Source: Allodiplogaster sudhausi
Lineage: Eukaryota; Nematoda; Chromadorea; Rhabditida; Diplogasteridae
Assembly (NCBI GenBank): GCA_945643635.1
Contig: CALZFC010000081.1
Span: forward strand, 819,501-883,500
Length of the DNA: 64,000 nt
Direction of reading: 5' to 3'
Shown one piece after another: positions 55,612 through 64,000 of this stretch. Under the pieces are notes generated by a model. The model did no database searches and was not told the DNA's origin. It saw nothing but the letters and a program-made list of their open reading frames with translations. The number at the start of each line of letters is the position of its first letter. Position 1 is the stretch's first letter. Position numbers and translations under genes: made by a program.

Positions 55612-56641
55612 TATTGCGAATCCGTCTCTTATCTATTTCTCCCGCTCTCTCTTCCTCTCTCTCTCTCTCTTATTGCGAATCTCTCTCTCCACTTGTCCAT
55701 CACCTCACACTTCATGTCGCATGTCTCATCTGCTTCCTCATCTCCTCGTTTATCTTCAATACGGCAGCAATGTATCCACGGCGCCTTCTCTTTAGAGACG
55801 GTCGGTTTCCCATGCCCTTTATCCCTTTCTCTCGCCCTCTCTTTCTTTCCCTTCTCTCTTTCTCAGTCCAAGTTGCACTCTCCTTTCCTTCGTTGCCCCC
55901 GGCTCGTTTGTGTTGAAAGGGACGGAGTGGGCGGGCCGTGGATTAGATTGGCGAGGCGCGACTTGGACCATCCAGGTGTGGAGGGGGCGAGAAAGGACGC
56001 GGAATGGCCATATGAGCAGTGCCTAATGGATCCAACGGCAAGAGAGCATGCAAATCACTCACGGCACACATTCACTTTTCTGTCCCTCTCGCTCTCTCTC
56101 AATCTCAATCATTATTTCTTTCGCTCTCTCGCTCTCCCTCAATCTTATTCTCAAGTTCTCTCTCTCTCTCTCTCGGTCTCCCTCAGTCTCAAATTCTCGT
56201 GTTCTCTCATTCTCAATCTCTAATTTTCTCAAATGGTTTTACAGTATTTACCTGTGTTTTGATATATATGTACCTATGTATTTCTCTTTCTCTTCTCTCA
56301 AGTAGACGTCTTCTTTGTGTCGTAGATATATATGTATGTTCCTAGATGTCTGATTTGATTTGTTAATGCCACGCATATTCTTCCATTCATCCCGGAGCGA
56401 AGAGTCTCTTCTCCAGTTGCTCTTGGCGATTCGAAGTCATTCGACTTGCTAAACTATGCTCAAATCAATAATACGATCAGAAACTTTGAAAATGAAAAAA
56501 AATCTGATTTTTTTTGTTTGCACGGCAAAAAAAAGACATCTGAGGATGTTTCACTTATCTGTTTTCTAATCGTTTTCTTCGTATTGTTGCAACAAGCGAC
56601 TTTACAATGAGTATTGAACGCCTTCTTGATTATAGTTGCGA
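54761..56641. other. CT-rich region with unresolved coding islands
   Basis: CT tracts at 54850-54885, 55300-55400 and 55565-55615; a GA tract at 55025-55105. A coding-like plus-strand island at about 55900-56060 (EWPYEQCLMDPTAREHANH) and another near 55110-55240 may be further exons of the CUB gene. Not resolved. Confidence 0.4.
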
Positions 56642-56910
56642 ATGACATCGGAATCCCATCTTCTACTCCACCTCCTGGTGCTGCTCTCCTTCGTTCCCTT
56701 CCTTGCCTTCACTTCTCCACTGCAAGACCTCTTCGATCCCACGACTCGTGACTTCACTACAAAATGCGACAGAATGGCCAACTATGCACAGCCGGAGAAA
56801 TTCTGTGAAGTCCGCAGTTTAAATGATCGGATTAACTCTGAAGATGGATTTTCTTGCTAATGTTCTTTTGAACGGATGTTGCAAATTAATATCCTCTGCA
56901 TCTCCCTTTT

Positions 56911-56970
<60 letters not shown>

Positions 56971-57305
56971 TTCTCTTTTCTCTCCCTCTTTCTCTCATTC
57001 TGTCTCTCTCTCCTTCTTTCTCTCCTTCTTTCTCTCCCTCTTTCTCTCTCTTTATCTCTCTCTTCTTCCAGATGTTTGAGTTGTGTTGCGTGCATGATCC
57101 CCTGAACGGTGATCGCTGCCAGTCCGTGGACAGAAAGTGCGTGCAGCCGGAGGAAGAGGACATCCGCCCGAGGGAAGGGGAATTCGGTTGTCGAATGTTC
57201 AACTGCACTCCCCTCATCACAACCACAATCACAACTACAACCACCACTTCTTTCCCTGACACTTCTGCCACTTCTTCCCTCATCACTCTCTCCGTTTATG
57301 GTTAG
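56642..57305 (+). CDS. Secreted Cys-rich protein with Thr-rich tail
   Basis: Exons 56642-56809 and 57072-57305 join in phase 0 (133 residues). A signal peptide (HLLLHLLVLLSFVPFLAFTS) is followed by LFDPTTRDFTTKCDRM, a cysteine cluster across the join (KFCE/MFELCCVHDPLNGDRC and DRKCVQ), an acidic linker with FGCRMFNC, and a tract of threonines that could carry O-glycans. A GTTAGT donor-like site overlaps the stop region, so more exons may follow; coding-like islands at 57645-57810 (CLCRIISAGNGDKRGELVVA) and 58003-58070 are candidates. No family recognised; extracellular or mucus-like role inferred. Confidence 0.6.
56915..57060 (+). repeat. (CT)n tract in the intron of the Cys/Thr-rich gene
   Basis: Long CT run ending directly at the CTTCCAG acceptor, so it serves as an extended polypyrimidine tract. 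Confidence 0.9.
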
Positions 57306-57826
57306 TCCTTCAACGACTTACGAACAAAATGGTTCTTTACTTTACTCCTAGCAATAGTTGAATGAAGCATTATAAAAGTATGTACATAATATGAATCACT
57401 GACCTGCCTCTGGTAAAATAATTTTTTTCCAGCACGTAATGTGAGCTTTTGTCTTGCTAATTGAGAGTTCGAGCTGAGATGGACGAGTATGGAGTAAGGA
57501 GCGAGAGGAGAGGAGAATGGAGAGAGAGGGAGGGAGGGGTAAGAGAGCGAGAGAGAAATGAAATATAGAGAGTGAGAGAGAGAGAGAGGGTGAGTGAAAG
57601 GTGAGGGGATCGTTGGCCAGGTGAGATGGCTTGGGATGAATCCTTAGCTCGGATGATTGCCTGTGCCGGATTATCTCCGCCGGCAACGGGGATAAGCGAG
57701 GAGAGTTGGTCGTGGCTGTGGATGGACGCAGCTGCTTTGTCTCTTCCTATCCCTTCTCTTTCCAAGCAAACGATTCCATTACCATGTGGGAGGTCATGGA
57801 TCTGCGAGGCAGAGCGAGAGAGAGAA

Positions 57827-57865
<39 letters not shown>

Positions 57866-58769
57866 AAAAAAAGAGAGAGAAAGAGAGGGAGAGAGGAGAA
57901 AGATAACGTGCAAGTGAAAATTATAGCGGAAACAGCGAGGTGAGTTGTGCAAACAAAAGATATCTTTCCTCTGTGTGGCTGATAAATGCCATTTCTACTA
58001 GGTCTTCTGTCCACGCTTCTTCTGGTTGCCAATGGCAGATGTTGAACTCCAACTCGACCGAGGAGATACAATAAGAAGTAATCTTATTTCTAACACCTGA
58101 TCATTTTTGCTCTTATTATCAGTACTTTGTCGCTTATTTTCTAGATAATTTGTAACCTTACTTTTTTTCACTATTTTCCTTTCTATGTCATTCCCAGTGC
58201 TTTTTTTCGCTGTCGTCTTCAGATTGTTTGCAAACATTTTTCCAGAAGGTATTTTGTGTTTAAAACAGATAGCTTAAAAAAAGGGGTTCAAGTTGTTCTT
58301 CCTGAACTTTTATGACTCTCAGTTCCTTCGACCTGCAATTGTCAGTGATTGCTCATTTAACCTTAAATAATCAGGAATGTGTTCCACAGATTCAGGCTTT
58401 TCGTGCAATCAATTCCGATTTCTCATACGGTATTCCATGGTCTCAAATGATGCTCTTAAATAATCATTACTATTATTTACGCTTGATAATATTCAACCAG
58501 AAATGATTTTTCTTGAATCTTTTATATATGTATTCTACATATATGCTCATAAGCCTATGCACATATGTATAAGGCCATAACCAAACTCGAATCTTCATCA
58601 CTATTCTCTCAACCTGCAATTCTCTTCTCATCTCATCTGCTCATCTTCTTATTCTGCTTGTATTTCTATGTATGCGTATGTATTTGTAAGTTGTGTACTC
58701 AGATAAACTGATCCCTTCTTTTTAATTTATCCGCCTTGGGTTGAATTAGTAGATATCGAGCAAAGGAGA
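57306..58769. other. Region with possible extra plus-strand exons
   Basis: Two islands with protein-like composition and splice-like edges: 57645-57810 (contains AVDGRSCFVSSYPFSFQAN) and 58003-58070 (VFCPRFFWLPMADVELQLD). They are separated by a GA tract (57820-57900). Beyond 58100 the sequence is AT-rich. Confidence 0.4.
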
Positions 58770-60862
58770 TCAGACAACGAGAAGTGGCGCCTTCGTGTTC
58801 AGGAGCTTGTCAAGAGTCGCCGTGAAGAGACGGATGTCAGTGAAGGCCTAGAAAAAGAGAAAGAGGGTAGAATCAAGATTAAGAAGAATGAAGATAGATA
58901 AGGGAGAGTAAGAATGAAGATTATACATAAAAGCGAGAGGAGAGAGAGTGAGAGTGAGTGAGAGTGAGAGAGGGTATAATACTGGGAATAAGGGAATGAG
59001 ATAAAAAGAGAAAGAGAGGGGGAGAGGGAGAGAGAGAGAGAGAGAGAGAAGAAAGAGAGACTGGGAAGTAAGAAAACGAAAGTAAGTAGAATGAAGGGAG
59101 TAAGGGAACGAGAGATAGAGAGAGAGAGAGAGAAAAATCAAAGGAGAGAGAGAAAGAGACGGAGGCAGCCGGTTTGTCTCCTTGAAGCAGGCGGCCGCAG
59201 TCGGAGCCGAAGGAGAGTACGCCGAAGGAGAAGACTCTTGTCTCCAGACTGGCCAAGAGAGCTGCGCCGCTGTCTCCCGAGCAGAGAGTCGCATCTCTTC
59301 TCTCGTGAACACAGAACGAATCCGGAGAAAGATTCTGCCAGATGTCTCCGCAGTCTGCCACGTGCATTCCAAGCTCAACCGTCTGAATGATGAGAGAGTG
59401 GTATAAATGAGAGAAACAGACAAGGAGAGATGAGAGGAAGAAAAGAAGAGAAAGATTAGTATTGCCTGGAGTCGAAAGTCCTGGCCGAGCCTCTTGCTGT
59501 ATTCGTTGCCCCAGCCAAAGGAGGAGAAGTGCATTGAAGGATCGTCTGCTTCCAATGAGTCGTGCAGATGAGGGAGACAGACATGGACATGAACTCCATC
59601 AAGAGTGAGAGGCTCAGACAATGTCAGAATCTGGAGAGAAGACGAGTTAGAAAGGGAGAGAGAGGGAGAGAGAGTGAGACAGGGTTAAAGTTAGAGTGGA
59701 ACGGTGAGGCTCCGTCCCACTCTAACTTTCCCAAAATACAGAAGAGATCAAAAGATCATCAAGAAGATGAGATCAAGATCAAGATCATGAAGAGATCAGA
59801 AGAGAAGTGGATCCCAAAATACAGAAGAGCTTACTGCGAGATCATTTCCATTGTTGCAGAAGAAAGAGAAGAATGGCAGGAGATGGATCTCTCTGCCGCG
59901 CAGCCTCTCCCCCTCCTTCCCCTCGTCACACTCTTCCTTCTCTCCAAGGCACACTCCACCTAGGCGAATCACGGCCTCCGAAATGAATTCTCCCAAGGGA
60001 ATGTAATCGTCTTCCCTGTAATTGAAGAGAGAAAGAGTGGGAGAGATATCGAAGGGTGAGAGAGTGAGAGAGATGTGGAGGGGAGAGAGAGTGGGAGAGA
60101 TATGGGGGGGGGGCGAGCGAGGAGTAGAGGATATGAGAGAGATGGACCTGCAGCCTCCTCCGGCCCCGTGGCCTTTCATTAGACAGTGAGCCGCCGTTGC
60201 GACGTGACGACGAGAGACTAGGGTCCCAGCGCAGGTGGCTAACAAGTAAATGGAGAGAGAAAGAAATAGAGGAGTGAGAGAAAGTGGAGAGAGAAGAGAA
60301 GAAAGGGAGAAAGAGTGAAATAGAGGGAGCGAGAGAGTGAGAGTGAAGAGAGTAAGTGAGAGAGAGAGAGAACATGTGTATTGAGAACTGTAACAAACTG
60401 TTACGGAATCGGATGGCGACAGCCCACGGGTGCTCGATGCGCCCTGATCTGCGGCCGCCCATGAACTCGAACAAGAGTGCATCATTCTCATCGTCACCTC
60501 CAAATCTGCATAGAGAGAAAGAGAGCGCGAGAGAGAGATCGAGAAGGAGAGGGAGAGAGCGAAAGAGAGAAAGCGAAAGAGAGCGAGAGAGAGAGAGAGA
60601 GAGAGCGCGAGATCGAGAGAAAGAAAGAGACAGAGAGAGAGAGAGGGCTGGAGTGGGAGAGCGAGAGAGAGAGAGACCGCGAGAGAGAGAGAGAGAGAGA
60701 TAAAGAAAGAGAGAGAGCGAGAGAGAGCGAAAGAGATAGAGAGCGAGAGAAAGAGAGGAGACATATGAAAAGAGTGATTGACAGTAACACGACTAACCGC
60801 TTCTTTCGAAAGTTAGATGAGATGCCACAGCCTTCAAAATCTGTAATCAGCTGCATACCGTA
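58770..60862 (-). CDS. Chymotrypsin-fold (S1) serine protease
   Basis: Secreted-type protease. In order on the minus strand: a Cys-containing N-terminal piece (YGMQLITDFEGCGISSNF, 60856-60790), IEHPWAVAIRF, the His block CAGTLVSRRHVATAAHC, an EDDYIPLGEFISEAVIRLGG loop, the Asp block GNDLAV, HVHVCLPHLHDSLEADD, and the Ser block TLCSGDSGAALLA. The last exon (58847-58770) ends with the usual helix FTDIRLFTATLDKLL. So the catalytic triad is complete. The position equivalent to residue 189 at the base of the S1 pocket is Thr (T-L-C-S-G-D-S), not the Asp of trypsin, so it should not prefer Lys/Arg. The zymogen activation site looks unusual (GGRRSGRIEHPW). Introns are GA-rich on plus (CT in sense). 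The signal-peptide exon was not joined. Confidence 0.8.
60520..60765. repeat. (GA)n tract in the protease gene
   Basis: About 245 bp of GA repeat interrupted by GCGAGA steps, lying between the first two placed exons of the protease. Confidence 0.9.
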
Positions 60863-61283
60863 CTTTTAGGTTTTTCAAGTGTAATTGAAAAGCAATAAGT
60901 ACATTTGGTCACGTTACAAGTCTTTGCCTTTTGCTTTTGCTGGAATTTAATCGTTTTCCAGCGGGTTTTGGACATTCTTACTCATTTTTTAAATTTTAAT
61001 TTTTTATAGCAATTATACACAAATTACAGTATAATATGCAGCATAATATTTAGAAACATTAAATAGCCATTATTTCAGTGAATTCTCTCTAGTCTTAACT
61101 CCCATTTTTCTTATTCTAAAACCTATTCAAACTGAAACTATATTTCTGTCTCATTTTGGAGGTACATACATACATATGTATATATATATGTAATTATTGG
61201 GTTTTACTGGAAACTTACAAATCATTTCTCCATTTCGACAATTAATGTTTTATAATCTTTTGCACAGGCAACAATTTTCAGAG
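60863..61283. other. AT-rich spacer
   Basis: Between the protease exon and the signal-peptide ORF. Contains TACATACATA/TATATATATG microsatellite at 61163-61192. Could be a first intron of the protease gene. Confidence 0.5.
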
Positions 61284-61466
61284 CTATTGAGGATTCCCAT
61301 GATATTCGTTGTCCCTTATTTTGTTGTTCTTAAACGACAAACCGTAATCTGTATCGAGTAGATCCGTTATCCAGTTGTGGGTAACAGAGGGGTTAGTAGT
61401 AGAAGAAGCAGACGAGTTGACAAGAATGGAAACCAAGAGAGCTAGCCAGAGCAAACCGACTTCCAT
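61284..61466 (-). CDS. Signal-peptide ORF upstream of the protease
   Basis: From the ATG at 61466 (an in-frame ATG at 61511 also exists), a signal peptide MEVGLLWLALLVSILVNSSA leads into SSTTNPSVTHNWITDLLDTD and stops after about 60 residues. It lies about 420 bp upstream of the first placed protease exon on the same strand, so it could be that gene's first exon, but no donor in the required phase was found. Otherwise a small secreted peptide. Confidence 0.4.
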   Translation of the reverse strand: MEVGLLWLALLVSILVNSSASSTTNPSVTHNWITDLLDTDYGLSFKNNKIRDNEYHGNPQ

Positions 61467-61511
61467 AAGGGAAAATGAATGAAATGAGCAACAGCTTCTC
61501 CTTTCAATCAT

Positions 61512-62251
61512 TGAACAGGTTTTGAACTTGAATATTATGTACTTTTTTGCGTGGTCAATTTTGACTCATGTTGCCTCTTTTAAGCTATATTTTCTAATTG
61601 ATAAACGATCACCAATTAGCAACCCTGAAAGTGAGGGGAAAGAGGAAGATATATGAAGTAAGGGATAGAGATTGGGGCACAGAGAGAGAGCGAGACAGAG
61701 AGGGGGAGAGAGAGGGAGCAGCAGAAATCTCGTTTTCTTCTGCGTCAGCCTTGATCGATCCAGAGGCCCTCTTTCTCTTACCCGCTCTCTCTCCCTCTCC
61801 TGTGTTTCCTCAGCTGTTGCCTGAGGTGCCGAGCTTCTCCTCCATTCCTTTTTCTTTGATTGTGTCTTTTATGTGGTGAGAAAGGGTGCTATGCTAATCA
61901 TATAACTTAAACATTCAACAAATATACCCCTTCCCTATGCGTTCCGCGTGCCTCTCAATTCATTGGACTGCATGCAACCTCCCGTTTCCACCGCTCGCCT
62001 TTTCTTTTGAATTTCACATTTACTCTCTTTTACTCCCCGCAATGAATTCCTTCCTCTAATGTAAACAGTACGTTCCTTTCTTTTCTTCGCTTCTACAACC
62101 TTACTCTTCATTATTTCTATGCCTTGCTGTATTGACCGCTTTCCTAAGATCTTCGCTGACTTCGTTCTTGTCACTCATTGATCCTCTTGAATAGCAGCCT
62201 TCCGTTTCTCCCTTTCATTGTGAGGGACAGTCGATAGTGGATGACTTCCAG
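61512..62251. other. Intergenic, presumed promoter region
   Basis: Between the divergent signal-peptide ORF and the InaF-type gene. Purine-rich at 61680-61720. No gene supported. Confidence 0.5.
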
Positions 62252-63201
62252 ATGAACCACAGTGGCTCAGGAAGTTTGTACTCGGCGAGGAATCGCAGCA
62301 GATCGAAACAGCCCATTTACACTTCCGACAAGAGGGCCAAGTTCACTCAGCGGGAAAATAAAAAGTTCAATCGCTGCTCTCTTCTCATTTCAGAGTTATA
62401 ATAAACAAACAGTCATTAATATGTGTTTTTAATAGTTTCCATTCGCAAACGAAAAAAGGAAGAATGAAGAGAGCGCAGCTCATTTTCTTTTCTGTGTAGA
62501 TGGATGCGCCTTGTGACTGTCCTCGGGTATGTTGTCTGCGTCTCTGCCCCCGCTGTCTCTCTCTCCTTCTACTACACCCATGTCTGGGACCCTGATTACA
62601 TCAAAAAGGTTCCATTCATTCTTTCCAAACTAAACAGTAATACATGATTGCCTCTTTGAAGCTGAACGAATTGCAGTTCCCTCCAGGGACAAATGTTACG
62701 GAATCCCTTACGATCTACAAGTCTCCGATTCAGCCAAAGAGAAACACCCGTGACGCTCCATTCACAAAGCCCGGTAAGTACAGCCTTTTCTTTTTTTTAA
62801 TGGCATTTATTCAATTTTCTATGTGAAATTTCAGGCATAAATTAACCCTGAAAATTTCAGAGTTGAGTGTTGCTGAGAAGAGAGAAGACAAGCTATGCAC
62901 GTGCTCTCCCAGCCCTCAGGCAGCTCCTCCTCTTTCTCACTTTCCTCTGCCTTCCGCATCCGTCACTCTTTTCGACATTCTTCACAATAGTATGATTGCA
63001 TTCCTCTTTCTACCTTCTGTCTCTTTTCTCCATTTCTTTCTATCATTCATATCTCTCTCTTATTCTGATATGAAACTTCCTTCAGATGGAGGATCGGCGT
63101 CGCTTGAATCTTCTGAATCCCTTGAGTTATCGTCAGATTCGTCAGAAGAAGTTGAACCTTTGAAACCTTCTTCGCCCTCTCAAAAGGATATTTTTCACTA
63201 A
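62252..63201 (+). CDS. InaF-motif single-pass membrane protein
   Basis: Five exons in phase (62252-62394, 62500-62608, 62662-62773, 62861-62989, 63086-63201), 202 residues. A short basic cytoplasmic N-terminus (NRSRSKQPIYTSDKRAKFTQ) precedes WMRLVTVLGYVVCVSAPAVS and LSFYYTHVWDPDY, which matches the InaF motif (basic or aromatic start, one membrane span, SxYY...WxP). In flies InaF helps TRP channels; vertebrate relatives are INAFM1/2. The outer part carries a likely N-glycosylation site (NVTESL) and a CTCS motif. The C-terminus is Ser/Glu-rich (LELSSDSSEEVEPLKPSS). The start follows TTCCAG, so this ATG may be inside a splice or trans-splice acceptor context, and an upstream exon is possible. 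Confidence 0.7.
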
Positions 63202-64000
63202 ACGGATTTTTGCTTAGACGGAAAGATCTTACTTTCCATTGCGTAGCTCGAATGACTTTTCTCTTGCTCCATCACGAATCTCTGCTCCACGAATTAGCAG
63301 AAACAGGTGCTTTAGATATAGATACAACTTCATTTTTTACATAAAAGTGGTAAATAATTATGAAAATTTTCATATACGAGAAAGCTAATTCTTTTTGGTG
63401 CTCTAAATATTGTATCACTTTACTAGTATTACTTCCACTGATCTCTCGTAGCACTTGAATTATCCTCTACATTCACGAAAATAAAATCCTGGTGAAACAT
63501 TTCCTTGAAAGGTGTTAAATTTTTAAAACAGCCAATTTTTGAAGTCTTCGAATTTCAAAGATATGTAGCCGGATATAAAATTGCACAGCTCTTCTGAATC
63601 CCTCCAATATTAACAGCACAAGTCACAAAATATAAGGAGCAAAGCGATAACATACGGAAGCGAGAGAATAGAGGAATAGAAAGGTAGGAATCAGAGATAG
63701 AAAAAAACTAGGTCAGAGAGAGAGAGGGAGAGAGAAAGAAAGAGAGAAGGAGAGAGGGAGAGCGCTAGAAATGACACTGGGCTTGAGGATGATCAGAATC
63801 ACAGACGGCGCCGTATCGAGGCTTACTTGATAAGACTGTGGCGAGAAAGTGCGGTGAAGGAGACGGCAGAGAAAGACAACAGGGACGGTTGTTGCTGGTA
63901 TCTAACTCATTTCACAAGTCACTTCACAGCTCCTCTGATCCTTCAACTCTACGGAATGTTCTTTTCTTTGCCATAATTTTGCTAGTTGTTCAGAAAGATT
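63202..64000. other. Right flank, no gene recognised
   Basis: AT-rich, with a GA tract at 63712-63760. Frames are short and without domain. The start of another gene beyond the window cannot be excluded. Confidence 0.5.

Noticed and set aside
4790..61192. TACATA/TATGTA stretches as telomere-like or satellite arrays
   Set aside because: Short, scattered and imperfect; ordinary microsatellites that happen to host TA-targeting elements.
1..64000. CRISPR arrays, tRNA genes, prophage or prokaryotic operons
   Set aside because: The tandem repeats lack spaced unique units, no cloverleaf was recognised, and all recognisable genes are spliced animal genes.

Overview
This window is nuclear DNA from an animal. 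Coding sequence is broken into many short exons joined by GT-AG introns, often only 36 to 120 nt long. The recognisable products are animal ones: EGF-like, CUB and InaF-type membrane or secreted proteins, a chymotrypsin-fold protease, a BED finger protein and an amidated peptide precursor. A compact protostome invertebrate fits best. A nematode is plausible because of the short introns, a start codon placed directly after TTTTAG, and the GDSL and methyltransferase families seen here, but the sequence does not prove it. No tRNA, rRNA, CRISPR or prokaryotic feature was found. Exon joins below were made by hand by matching reading phase and protein family, so they are predictions.

Layout, left to right: 1-2.9 kb, a transposase-like zinc-finger gene (5' end outside the window); 3.3-3.6 kb, a tiny EGF-transmembrane protein; 5.9-7.8 kb, DHRS4-type SDR; 10.2-12.8 kb (minus), cardiolipin synthase CRLS1, head to head with COQ6 at 12.9-15.4 kb; 17.9-18.8 kb (minus), an unknown nuclear protein; 19.3-26.7 kb, a small acidic ORF, a TREX-like 3' exonuclease and the FAN1 nuclease in tandem; 27.4-30.3 kb (minus), a secreted-type GDSL hydrolase; 31.7-32.9 kb (minus), a BED-finger protein; 34.3-35.0 kb (minus), a possible membrane protein; 35.1-37.2 kb, a methyltransferase-like gene with a hairpin transposon in an intron; 38.5-39.4 kb, a secreted repeat protein; 40.3-44.7 kb (minus), acyl-CoA synthetase ACSF2; 48.6-49.7 kb (minus), a peptide precursor and a small secreted protein; 54.2-55 kb, CUB-domain exons; 56.6-57.3 kb, a secreted Cys/Thr-rich protein; 58.8-60.9 kb (minus), a serine protease; 62.3-63.2 kb, an InaF-motif membrane protein.

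Shared themes: CRLS1 and COQ6 both act in mitochondrial membrane lipid metabolism and may share one promoter; ACSF2 and DHRS4 are also organellar lipid or carbonyl enzymes. TREX and FAN1 are both DNA-repair nucleases, 274 bp apart on one strand. The right half is rich in secreted or extracellular products. Non-coding DNA is dominated by (CT)n/(GA)n tracts, TACATA-type microsatellites and several long-hairpin (foldback) elements, one nested inside another.
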